Assembly: GCA_003577005.1 (NCBI GenBank)
Contig: QEUW01000437.1
Coordinates: 1-6,131 of the forward strand
DNA: 6,131 bases
Source of the DNA: Chloroflexota bacterium
Lineage (GTDB): Bacteria > Chloroflexota > Anaerolineae > Caldilineales > Caldilineaceae
Direction of reading: 5' to 3'
The notes beneath the pieces were generated by a model. That model did no database searches, was not told the DNA's origin, and saw only the letters and a program-made list of their open reading frames with translations. How positions within the stretch are numbered: position 1 is the stretch's first letter; each line of letters begins with the position of its first letter. This document shows positions 1 through 5,702 of this stretch, piece by piece. The position numbers and the translations under genes are program-made.

Positions 1-692
1 ACCCACTCGTCAGCGTAACCACTAGAACCGGCTCCAGCAAAGGCAAAACGGTGGCCGGACGCAACTACTTCTGACCAGATGGTCGGCGCTGTCTCGACCA
101 ACTGAACGTTGTAGGCAAGATGCACCGGTGCAGCAAAATAAGGCACGCCGTAATAGCGGTCGTGGATGCTCACTGCATCCCATGCAAAGGGATAGAATCC
201 ATCTCGCTGGGTCAGTTGTGTTGGCGTCAGAGGTTGGGCCAGCCCTAGTTCGATCACCTGCCAGATCTGTTTGGCGTCAAGCAGCAGGAGATCGGGCAAA
301 ATCGTGGGAGCTACGCGTTGTGTGCTGCGCAGATAGTTGAGCAGGCTGGCCTGGCCCTCATCCGCCTTTACTACAAGTTCGACCGTCTGGCCAGCGAAAC
401 GTAGCGTAAAATCGTCGACCGCCGCGGCAATGATCTGTTCCGCACCAGGCCGGGCTTCCCCAGCCAGTAGGGCTGGCATCCAAACGGTGAGCGGTCGCTG
501 CACGAGATTGGCGCGGGGGATGGCTGTAGCTGCTGGTGTGAGCGCTGGCCCGCTAACCGGCTGGGCCAACGTAACCGGCGTCGCAGTCGCCTCTGCCGGC
601 GCAGGCTGCCGGCACGCTGTAATAACGAAGAGCGCCACGAGCGCGCTCAGGACCCACAGAGATAACCAGCAAGCCGATCGATAGAACCTCAT
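1..692 (-). CDS. Extracellular solute-binding lipoprotein, family 1-like (3' end outside window)
   Basis: The reading frame starts at ATG 692 and runs off the left edge without a stop, giving 230 residues. The N-terminus is a classic lipoprotein signal: Arg2 and Arg5, a hydrophobic stretch from about residue 9 to 24, then the lipobox Ile24-Thr-Ala-Cys27. An Ala/Pro/Thr-rich linker (about 28-65) follows, as usual for a surface-tethered protein. The mature part begins with a PLTVWMP strand and continues with helix and strand spacing like maltose-type binding proteins. It includes an ILPDLLLLDAKQIWQ segment (a 'bound-to-which-compartment' strand) and a YYGVPYFAAPVHLAYN segment, the usual family-1 hinge pattern in which the protein recognises substrate. 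It would be a membrane-anchored receptor capturing a solute, perhaps sugar, for an ABC importer; the substrate cannot be told. An AGAGG lies 13 bases before the ATG, rather far. Family assignment rests on pattern recognition only; the C-terminal lobe is missing. Confidence 0.75.
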   Translation of the reverse strand, partial: MRFYRSACWLSLWVLSALVALFVITACRQPAPAEATATPVTLAQPVSGPALTPAATAIPRANLVQRPLTVWMPALLAGEARPGAEQIIAAAVDDFTLRFAGQTVELVVKADEGQASLLNYLRSTQRVAPTILPDLLLLDAKQIWQVIELGLAQPLTPTQLTQRDGFYPFAWDAVSIHDRYYGVPYFAAPVHLAYNVQLVETAPTIWSEVVASGHRFAFAGAGSSGYADEW

Positions 693-744
693 CTGTTTGT
701 ATCTGCCTCTTGGGAAAATGTTGTGCCCACAGACACTGCGGTCG

Positions 745-772
745 ATTATGCTCGAAGCTTACTTTTCCACAA
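745..772 (-). promoter_or_regulatory. Candidate sigma-70-type promoter for the solute-binding lipoprotein gene
   Basis: Read on the minus strand, TTGTGG (772-767) is followed after 16 bases by CATAAT (750-745), five of six matches to the -10 consensus but only three of six at -35. The predicted start near 738 gives a leader of about 45 bases before ATG 692. This is the best-placed of two candidates for this gene. Confidence 0.4.
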
Positions 773-819
773 GCTGCCAGCTTCCAGAAGGTGGGGAGTA
801 TCTGCTTGGGCGTGTACCT

Positions 820-828
820 AGTATAGCA
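820..828 (-). promoter_or_regulatory. Alternative extended -10 element for the lipoprotein gene
   Basis: The minus strand reads TGC-TATACT, an extended -10 element with five of six consensus bases and the TG motif upstream. No good -35 element is seen. A transcript from here would have a leader of about 120 bases. Confidence 0.25.
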
Positions 829-864
829 TAGACCTAATAGCCTCGAAAGCGCCCCACTATCCAT

Positions 865-893
865 TTGTCGGCGTTGCCAGGCTATGTTAAAAT
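865..893 (+). promoter_or_regulatory. Candidate promoter for the holB-ricT operon
   Basis: TTGTCG (865-870) and TAAAAT (888-893) are separated by exactly 17 bases, the preferred sigma-70 spacing. Transcription would begin near 900, placing the GGGGAG ribosome-binding site within the first 20 bases of the message. It is divergent from the lipoprotein promoters. Confidence 0.5.
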
Positions 894-910
894 CTCCACC
901 GTGGCATCTT

Positions 911-916
911 GGGGAG
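911..916 (+). promoter_or_regulatory. Ribosome-binding site that decides the holB start
   Basis: GGGGAG lies 10 bases before GTG 927. The longer reading from TTG 909 would put this purine block inside the coding region and has no comparable site upstream of it, so GTG 927 is preferred. Confidence 0.6.
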
Positions 917-926
917 AACCGTTGTT

Positions 927-1973
927 GTGACCGCACACTGGCCCGTCTACGGTCACGTTGCCGCCGTGACCCAGTTCCAACGCATCTGGCAACCCGCACA
1001 AAATGGGCATGGCGCCGGTACGCCCTATCACGCTACGCTCTTGCTTGGCCCTCGGCAAGTGGGCAAGAGTACACTGGCGCAGGTCTTTGCGCAGGCGATT
1101 TTATGTACCGACAGAGAACGGCGGCCGTGCGGCGACTGTCGCTCCTGCCGGTTGATGGCGAGGCACAGCCACCCAGATTTTCGTTTGCTCCAGCCGGTGG
1201 ATAAGAATGGCGCCGTTGACCGGCTCGATGGCACCTTGCGCGCCGACCAGGCGGCCGAACTGATTCACGATGCGGCGTTGCGACCGGTCGAAGGTCGCTA
1301 TAAAGTGTTCCTGATCCAGGATTTCCACAACGCCCACGATGCTTTTGCCAACAAGTTACTAAAGACGCTGGAGGAGCCGCCTGCCTCTGTCATCCTCTGT
1401 TTGACGGCTACTGATCGCAGCCAGGTCTTGCCGACGATTGTGAGCCGCTGCCGCCTCATTGAACTGCGCCCGCTTGCGCCCGAGATCATCGCCGAGGCGC
1501 TCGTCAGCAACTGGCAGGCATCGCCTGAGGAGGCCAGGCTCCTGGCCCGCCTGGCGAACGGGCGGCTTGGCTGGGCGGTGGAACAGTTGACAAAGCCCCA
1601 GGGTCAACAGGAGCGGATCGCTCAACTTCAGACCCTTTGGCAGCTTATGGCTGCTGACCGGATCGAGCGGTTGGCGCTAGCCGAACAACTGGCCGCCAAC
1701 CGCAACAGCCAACAGCTCTTTGGCCTGTTGGAAACCTGGGGCACATGGTTGCGCGACCTGTTGTTGGTACGGGCCGGGTGTGGCGTTCACTGCGCCAATA
1801 TCGATCAGGAGACCCGGCTGGCCCAACAAGCCGGCTCGGTTACAATGGCCGACATCCAGCAAACCCTGGCATTGTTGGGGCGCATCGAAGGATACTTGCA
1901 TCATACGGTCAATACCCGTCTGGCGCTCGATGTGTTGTTGTTGCGCCTGCCTCGATTGAAGAATGCTCCATAG
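927..1973 (+). CDS. holB: DNA polymerase III delta' subunit (clamp-loader AAA+ ATPase)
   Basis: This 348-residue protein (numbering from GTG 927) has the order of a clamp-loader AAA+ subunit. It opens with the WPVYGH entry motif, then Walker A GPRQVGKST at 41-49. A four-cysteine zinc module follows (C60, C68, C71, C74; spacing 7-2-2). The Walker B region near 126-132 is degenerate, ending Gln-Asp where an ATPase has Asp-Glu. The conserved LLKTLEEPP helix is at 144-152 and the SRC motif, carrying the arginine finger, at 173-175. The C-terminal part (about 220-348) is alpha-helical, fitting the collar domain. Length is close to E. coli delta' (334). In the cell it would sit in the clamp loader that places the sliding clamp on primed DNA. 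Zinc module plus intact Walker A also resemble DnaX, but the length and lack of a tau-like extension favour delta'. ricT begins 66 bases downstream, probably in the same operon, as holB-yaaT do in Bacillus. Confidence 0.85.
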   Translation: MTAHWPVYGHVAAVTQFQRIWQPAQNGHGAGTPYHATLLLGPRQVGKSTLAQVFAQAILCTDRERRPCGDCRSCRLMARHSHPDFRLLQPVDKNGAVDRLDGTLRADQAAELIHDAALRPVEGRYKVFLIQDFHNAHDAFANKLLKTLEEPPASVILCLTATDRSQVLPTIVSRCRLIELRPLAPEIIAEALVSNWQASPEEARLLARLANGRLGWAVEQLTKPQGQQERIAQLQTLWQLMAADRIERLALAEQLAANRNSQQLFGLLETWGTWLRDLLLVRAGCGVHCANIDQETRLAQQAGSVTMADIQQTLALLGRIEGYLHHTVNTRLALDVLLLRLPRLKNAP

Positions 1974-2039
1974 CAGCGGGGCTGTTGCGCCAATGGATTT
2001 GGGTAACGATTGAGATTGCGTTGAGGAGAAGAGACAAGC

Positions 2040-3062
2040 ATGCCCATTGTCGTGGGTTTACAGTTCGAGCCGGTCACCAAGGTCTACCACTTTGACCCCA
2101 ACGGCTTGCTCGATTTGATGGTCAAAGATTATGTCATCGTCAACACAGCCAAGGGAATCGAAGTAGCCCAGGTTGTGGAACCACCCCATCATATCACCGA
2201 ACGAGAGGTGGTGGGCGAAATGAAGAGTGTCTTGCGGCGAGCGACGGCGTGGGACATGGTACAGAAGGATCTGTGGGCGCGCAAAGAGCAGGAGGCGCTT
2301 GCCCTTTGTCGGGCCAAGGCGCGCGAGCATAACCTGGAGATCAAGATCGTCCGCTGCGACTATAACTTTACTGGTGGACGGTTGCTGGTCTACTTTTCGT
2401 CGGAAGCACGTGTCGATTTTCGCGCCCTGGTGCGCGAGCTGGCGCGTATCTTCCACACGCGTATCGAGATGCGGCAGATCGGCGTGCGCGACGAGGCCAA
2501 GTTGTTGGATGGGGTGGGCAAGTGTGGTCGCCAGCTCTGTTGCACCAGTTGGCTGCGCGAGTTTACGCCTGTCAGCATTCGTATGGCGAAAAACCAGCAG
2601 TTGCCGCTCAATCCGGAGGAGATCAGTGGCGTCTGTGGCCGGCTGCTCTGTTGCCTCTCATACGAAGACACCACATACAAGGAACAGAACAAGAAGATGC
2701 CCAAACTGGGCGCTGAGGTCACTACCCCACAGGGTATTGGCCGTGTTCGGCACATCCACCCACTCAAAGAGACGGTTACGGTGATGCTCGAAAACAAGGC
2801 GCTGGCCGAATTTGGCGTCGAGGAACTGATTCTGAGCAAGAGCGGTAGCGGGAGCGGGTGTAGCACTTGTGGCGGCTGTACAGTCAAACGCCGCGCCAGC
2901 GCCGAGGAAGATAACGCCCGCGTTCGCCAACAAATGGCCGCCCGGAGCACTCAAAAAGACAAAGACCATGATGGTGAGGCGGACGAAGAGCAAACGCCTG
3001 CGCCTGATGACTCGACCGGCGCCATCGAACACCGGTCACGCCGGCGCAGGGGGCGCCGGTAA
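2040..3062 (+). CDS. ricT: RicT/YaaT, PSP1-family Fe-S protein
   Basis: The 340-residue protein matches the YaaT/RicT family. The N-terminus is the family's MPIVVGLQFE...VYHFDP entry, and the PSP1 conserved region spans about 60-147. Two copies of a CGRxLCC motif follow: C162, C167, C168 and C199, C204, C205. In Bacillus subtilis RicT acts with RicA and RicF in a complex carrying Fe-S clusters that directs RNase Y cleavage of selected mRNAs and affects competence, sporulation and biofilm formation; the CGRxLCC cysteines are the likely ligands. Compared with the Bacillus protein (about 275 residues) this one carries an extra tail of roughly 65 residues: an SGSGSG linker, a CSTCGGC motif (C274, C277, C280), an acidic patch near 311-324 and a basic end (RSRRRRGRR). 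ATG 2040 is preceded by GAGGAG (2023-2028). It follows holB by 66 bases and is probably co-transcribed. Its presumed partner gene rny lies about 1 kb away on the other strand. Confidence 0.88.
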   Translation: MPIVVGLQFEPVTKVYHFDPNGLLDLMVKDYVIVNTAKGIEVAQVVEPPHHITEREVVGEMKSVLRRATAWDMVQKDLWARKEQEALALCRAKAREHNLEIKIVRCDYNFTGGRLLVYFSSEARVDFRALVRELARIFHTRIEMRQIGVRDEAKLLDGVGKCGRQLCCTSWLREFTPVSIRMAKNQQLPLNPEEISGVCGRLLCCLSYEDTTYKEQNKKMPKLGAEVTTPQGIGRVRHIHPLKETVTVMLENKALAEFGVEELILSKSGSGSGCSTCGGCTVKRRASAEEDNARVRQQMAARSTQKDKDHDGEADEEQTPAPDDSTGAIEHRSRRRRGRR

Positions 3063-3071
3063 AGGCGCCCC
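3050..3071 (+). other. GC-rich hairpin spanning the ricT stop codon
   Basis: GGGGCGCC (3050-3057) and GGCGCCCC (3064-3071) are perfect 8-bp inverted arms around a 6-base loop that contains the TAA stop (3060-3062). No T-run follows, so it is not itself a terminator; it may protect the message end or slow ribosomes. It could also be chance in a GC-rich, Arg-coding stretch. Confidence 0.35.
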
Positions 3072-3117
3072 ACCATTTCCGGTGGAACCATCAGACACGC
3101 AAACAGAATAGAATTAA

Positions 3118-3150
3118 AAACGGGGAGAGTACAGGCTACTCTCCCCGTTT
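3118..3150. terminator. Intrinsic terminator shared by convergent ricT and spoVS
   Basis: Arms 3118-3131 and 3137-3150 pair perfectly over 14 bp around the loop CAGGC. On the plus strand the stem is followed by only three T's, 55 bases after ricT. On the minus strand the stem ends in a five-T run and an AT-rich tail, 170 bases after spoVS. The hairpin can therefore stop both converging transcripts, and looks stronger for the minus strand. Confidence 0.85.
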
Positions 3151-3225
3151 CGCTGCCCTCGCACGGGGAAACTGTTTAAAAGATCGAGGACATCGTTGGT
3201 ACGATACATCTCGGACTCACCCAAC

Positions 3226-3268
3226 GCTACCGGTGCGTTGCACCCGAAGAGCGCAATGCACCGGTAGC
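3226..3268. repeat. Long imperfect inverted repeat in the spoVS 3' region
   Basis: Arms 3226-3241 and 3253-3268 pair over 16 bp with one G-U wobble around an 11-base loop (3242-3252). The outer 11 bp are perfect with ACCGGT within. No T-run follows on either strand, so it is not a standard terminator. It lies in the untranslated tail of spoVS, between its stop and the shared terminator, and could be an mRNA-stabilising hairpin or a protein site. Confidence 0.6.
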
Positions 3269-3283
3269 AGATCCCCTCTTCAA

Positions 3284-3306
3284 GCAGTTTCTACGGTTGC
3301 AACTGC
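3284..3306 (-). other. Short hairpin just after the spoVS stop
   Basis: GCAGTT (3284-3289) and AACTGC (3301-3306) are perfect 6-bp arms with an 11-base loop, 13 bases after the spoVS stop. No T-run follows, so termination here is unlikely. It is weak and may be chance. Confidence 0.25.
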
Positions 3307-3319
3307 ACCTCGGATTTGC

Positions 3320-3607
3320 CTAGGCAATCTGCTCTGCGATAGGGGCTCGCCTGAAGATGGCAATCCGCACGGCCGTCCGTTCGCTTCCCTCGATGTCTAC
3401 CTCGGTGAAACTGGGAACGGTCATGAGGTCGATGCCATCATCGCGCAGATAGCCGCGGGCGATGGCGATGGCTTTGATTGCCTGGTTCACGGCGCTGGCG
3501 CCGATAGCCTGCATCTCGGCGTACCCCTCCTCGCGCATTACCCCTGCAATGGCGCCGGCCACGGCTGTTGAACGTGATTGTGCAGAGACTTTGATGAGCT
3601 CAGCCAT
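3320..3607 (-). CDS. spoVS: Stage V sporulation protein S (SpoVS) homologue
   Basis: This 95-residue protein is recognised over nearly its whole length: IKVSAQS at 5-11, VAGAIAGV at 16-23, MQAIGASAVNQAIKAIAIAR at 32-51, PSFTEV near 65-70 and SERTAV at 75-80. These fit the conserved SpoVS pattern (Bacillus protein 86 residues). SpoVS is a small Alba-like dimer; in Bacillus it is needed for late spore coat and septum events, but homologues are widespread in non-spore-formers and the general function is unclear, possibly nucleic-acid binding. ATG 3607 is preceded by AAGGAGG at 9 bases, which makes the longer reading from 3718 unlikely. Its neighbours upstream on the same strand are rny and recA, an order reminiscent of Bacillus, but rny ends at its own terminator, so spoVS needs its own promoter. 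The C-terminal ten residues are the least conserved part. Confidence 0.93.
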   Translation of the reverse strand: MAELIKVSAQSRSTAVAGAIAGVMREEGYAEMQAIGASAVNQAIKAIAIARGYLRDDGIDLMTVPSFTEVDIEGSERTAVRIAIFRRAPIAEQIA

Positions 3608-3616
3608 GTTGTTGTG

Positions 3617-3623
3617 CCTCCTT
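3617..3623 (-). promoter_or_regulatory. Strong ribosome-binding site of spoVS
   Basis: The minus strand reads AAGGAGG, a full anti-16S match, 9 bases before ATG 3607. It settles the start against an in-frame ATG at 3718 and suggests high translation. Confidence 0.85.
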
Positions 3624-3661
3624 GATAGAACGTAGATCTGTGATGCATGCCGGTCGTACTG

Positions 3662-3687
3662 GGCAAGCCGTGGTGTAGTTGCTTGCC
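3662..3687 (-). promoter_or_regulatory. Inverted repeat in the spoVS leader
   Basis: GGCAAGC (3662-3668) and GCTTGCC (3681-3687) are perfect 7-bp arms with a 12-base loop, about 55-80 bases upstream of the spoVS ATG. It could be an operator or a leader hairpin; no known regulator site is recognised. Confidence 0.35.
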
Positions 3688-3752
3688 TACGTAATGTTGT
3701 GACGTGATCTACGGTCAAAAGATACGCTAGTTCGCTTGAAAATAGCTTACAG

Positions 3753-3792
3753 TTTTTTGTTGCTTTTCTGGAGGTTTAGGAATATTTTTTTT
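3753..3792. other. Helically phased T-tracts (possible curved DNA)
   Basis: Runs of T on the plus strand lie at 3753-3758 (6), 3764-3767 (4), 3775-3777 (3) and 3785-3792 (8). Their centres are about 10, 10.5 and 12.5 bases apart, close to one helical turn, the arrangement that bends DNA. They sit upstream of spoVS and downstream of the TATAAT element. Confidence 0.45.
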
Positions 3793-3818
3793 CACCTGCC
3801 ACACCAGCGCATGATGTT

Positions 3819-3824
3819 ATTATA
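3819..3824 (-). promoter_or_regulatory. Consensus -10 element upstream of spoVS
   Basis: The minus strand reads a perfect TATAAT. No recognisable -35 is found 16-19 bases upstream, so any promoter here may be activator-dependent or use another sigma factor. A transcript would have a leader of about 205 bases. Confidence 0.35.
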
Positions 3825-3905
3825 GAGTAGATTTTGGCACTTTGTGCTTACCGGTTGCTTTCACTTTCGTTCAAAACTCGTAATGTTTGGTGAGTGAAGA
3901 GATAT

Positions 3906-3934
3906 AGTACACCGCAGTATCGTCTGAGTGGCAA
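3906..3934 (-). promoter_or_regulatory. Candidate distal promoter for spoVS
   Basis: TTGCCA (3934-3929) and TGTACT (3911-3906) are separated by exactly 17 bases on the minus strand, with five and four of six consensus matches. It lies downstream of the rny terminator and would give a leader of about 300 bases to spoVS. Confidence 0.35.
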
Positions 3935-3990
3935 CAAGGGGATATAGCCTGAAGAGTATACGTTGTACGACCCGGTCCGTTACGCTCGCA

Positions 3991-4030
3991 GAAGAAAAAC
4001 ACCCGAAGAGCATCTTTCGCTCTTCGGGTG
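3991..4030 (-). terminator. Intrinsic terminator of rny
   Basis: Arms 4000-4011 and 4019-4030 pair perfectly over 12 bp with a 7-base loop. On the minus strand the stem runs into TTTTTCTTC. It begins 25 bases after the rny stop, so rny transcription should end before spoVS. Confidence 0.9.
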
Positions 4031-4055
4031 CAAGAATCGCTGGGGGATGGACGGG

Positions 4056-5627
4056 CTATTTCGCATATTCCACTGCGCGCGTCTCCCGCACAACAGTAAC
4101 CCGGATCTGGCCAGGGTATTGCAAATTGTCCTCGATCTTCTTGGCGATCTCTTTGCTCAGGTTGATCGCCGCCATATCGTCCACCTCCTCCGGTCGTACG
4201 ATTACCCGGATCTCGCGACCGGCCTGGATGGCGAAGGTCTGGCTGACACCAGCGAAGCTGTTGCCGATCTCTTCCAGTTCGGTCACGCGCTTGATGTAGG
4301 TCTCCAGGCTTTCGCGGCGGGCGCCCGGCCGGGCCCCGCTGATGGCGTCCGCCGCCGCCACGATGACCGCTTCGATGGATTGAGGTTCGACTTCACCGTG
4401 ATGGCTGGCGATACAGTTGACGACGGCTTCGTTGACACCAAAGCGCCGGGCAATCTCACCGCCAACAATGGCGTGCGGCCCATCGATCTCGTGGCTCACT
4501 GCCTTGCCAATGTCGTGGAGCAGGCCACCGAGCCGGGCGATGCGAACGTTGGCGTGCAACTCGCTGGCGATGACACCGGCAATGTGCGAGGTCTCGATAG
4601 CGTGAAAGAGCTGATTTTGCCCGTAGCTGGTGCGAAACTTAAGACGCCCCAGCAGCTTCTGAATCTCGCGGTGCAGACCTTGGGCGCCAGTTTCGATGAT
4701 GGCCTGTTCACCCGCCTCCATAATCACCCGGTCGATCTCTTGTTGCGCCTTCTCGACCTCCTTTTCGATACGCGCCGGGTGGATGCGGCCATCGGCCACC
4801 AGTTTGCTCAGGGTCATGCGCGCCACTTCACGGCGGATGGGGTCAAAGCTGCTGATGATAATGGCTTCAGGGGTATCGTCAACCACCAGGTCTACCCCTA
4901 GCGCCTGTTCGATCGCGCGGATATTGCGCCCCTGGCGGCCAATGATCCGTCCTTTCATCTCATCTGACGGCAGATCGACGCTGCTGACAGCATATTCGGC
5001 TACATGGTCGCTGGCGACCCGTTCGATAGCCAGCGTGATGATCTCGCGGGCGCGGCGGTCGGCCTCATCGGCAGTCTGCGTTTCTACCTCACGGATGACG
5101 CGCGCCATCTCCTGACGTGTGTTCTTCTCTACCTCGGCTAGCAAGGTCTGCCGGGCCTCATCGAGGCTCATCTGAGCGACGCGTTGGAGTTCTTCGGTCC
5201 ATTCCTCCTCCATTTTATCAAGCTTGGCGGTGCGCTGGTCGAGTTGACTCTGGCGTTGGTTGAGTTTGCGTTCGCGCCCCTCCATCTGTTCCAGACGGCG
5301 TTCAGCGCTATCGAGCCGATTTTGCAGCCGCTCTTCAATCCGTTCCAATTCCTTGCGCCGCCGAGCGACTTCGGCTTCCAACTCATTACGTTTCTGAACT
5401 TCTTCTTCTTTGATCGCCAAGCGCCGCTCTTTGATCTCACTGTCGGCGGCGGCGAGAATTTGAGCGGCCTTGTCTTGAGCATCCTGCACGAGCTTGCTCT
5501 GGCGCTCTTGCTCGGCTTGTTGACCGAGCCGGCGCCCACGCTCGTAGGCCATTTTGCCGGCCACGGCTGCGCTGACGGCGGAAAAGAGCACAATCAGCAC
5601 AAGGGCCAGCACAGCGTTCATGTCCAT
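4056..5627 (-). CDS. rny: Ribonuclease Y
   Basis: The 523-residue protein has the full RNase Y architecture. It has one N-terminal membrane helix (about 4-24) and a long charged coiled coil rich in Glu, Arg and Gln (about 33-185). A KH RNA-binding domain follows (about 213-275) with the GRQG loop at 230-233. The HD nuclease domain carries His342, His348, His371-Asp372 (the HD pair in HDIGK), His385, His409-His410 and Asp427, the metal ligands. Length is nearly that of Bacillus RNase Y (520). It is the membrane-bound endoribonuclease that starts mRNA decay and matures some transcripts. ATG 5627 is chosen because AGAGG lies 8 bases upstream and the helix then starts at residue 4; the ATG two codons on is possible. 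A longer reading from 5738 would begin inside the recA terminator hairpin region. Upstream recA ends at its own terminator, so rny probably has its own promoter. Its Bacillus regulator RicT is encoded nearby on the plus strand. Confidence 0.96.
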   Translation of the reverse strand: MDMNAVLALVLIVLFSAVSAAVAGKMAYERGRRLGQQAEQERQSKLVQDAQDKAAQILAAADSEIKERRLAIKEEEVQKRNELEAEVARRRKELERIEERLQNRLDSAERRLEQMEGRERKLNQRQSQLDQRTAKLDKMEEEWTEELQRVAQMSLDEARQTLLAEVEKNTRQEMARVIREVETQTADEADRRAREIITLAIERVASDHVAEYAVSSVDLPSDEMKGRIIGRQGRNIRAIEQALGVDLVVDDTPEAIIISSFDPIRREVARMTLSKLVADGRIHPARIEKEVEKAQQEIDRVIMEAGEQAIIETGAQGLHREIQKLLGRLKFRTSYGQNQLFHAIETSHIAGVIASELHANVRIARLGGLLHDIGKAVSHEIDGPHAIVGGEIARRFGVNEAVVNCIASHHGEVEPQSIEAVIVAAADAISGARPGARRESLETYIKRVTELEEIGNSFAGVSQTFAIQAGREIRVIVRPEEVDDMAAINLSKEIAKKIEDNLQYPGQIRVTVVRETRAVEYAK

Positions 5628-5635
5628 ATCATGAT

Positions 5636-5640
5636 CCTCT
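5636..5640 (-). promoter_or_regulatory. Ribosome-binding site that decides the rny start
   Basis: AGAGG on the minus strand stands 8 bases before ATG 5627 and 14 before the in-frame ATG at 5621. An out-of-frame ATG (5632-5630) also lies between the site and the start. Confidence 0.55.
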
Positions 5641-5650
5641 GGCTGTTGGT

Positions 5651-5680
5651 CAGATAGTGGTGGATAGATAAGAATGCCAA
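5651..5680 (-). promoter_or_regulatory. Weak candidate promoter for rny
   Basis: TTGGCA (5680-5675) is followed after 18 bases by TATCTG (5656-5651) on the minus strand. The -10 match is poor (three of six). The position, between the recA terminator and the rny ribosome-binding site, is where a promoter is needed. Confidence 0.25.
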
Positions 5681-5702
5681 ACCACAGTCCTGCCAGGTTG
5701 GT

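Larger units (their letters stand above)
3608..3989 (-). other. AT-rich upstream region of spoVS, no gene seen
   Basis: Between rny and spoVS no open frame with family character or RNA gene could be recognised in this stretch. It is clearly more AT-rich than the genes, with T-runs and several promoter-like elements on the minus strand. Besides the separately listed elements, TTGACC (3718-3713) looks like a -35 box, but only the weak CATTAC is found 16 bases on. A leader of 100-300 bases would precede spoVS, depending on which promoter is used. Confidence 0.6.

Noticed and set aside
337..684. A 115-residue plus-strand open frame
   Set aside because: Antisense to the lipoprotein gene, low-complexity Ala/Ser/Thr composition, no start signal.
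553..999. A 148-residue minus-strand open frame
   Set aside because: It overlaps the lipoprotein signal region in another frame and crosses the divergent promoters; the lipoprotein frame has a signal peptide and lipobox.
3226..3268. Insertion-sequence end or miniature mobile element
   Set aside because: Only one palindrome with no flanking target duplication, second end or transposase fragment nearby.
3608..3718. A longer SpoVS starting at 3718
   Set aside because: The extra 37 residues have no counterpart in the family and the strong AAGGAGG points to 3607.
3608..3989. tRNA or other RNA gene in the rny-spoVS gap
   Set aside because: No cloverleaf arms, TTCGA-type loop or recognisable RNA family could be found on either strand.
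3963..4901. A 312-residue plus-strand open frame
   Set aside because: It lies wholly antisense to rny apart from the terminator, has no ribosome-binding site or family character, and rny's frame is certain.
4696..5115. A 139-residue Ser/Arg-rich plus-strand open frame
   Set aside because: Antisense shadow of the RNase Y KH and coiled-coil region.
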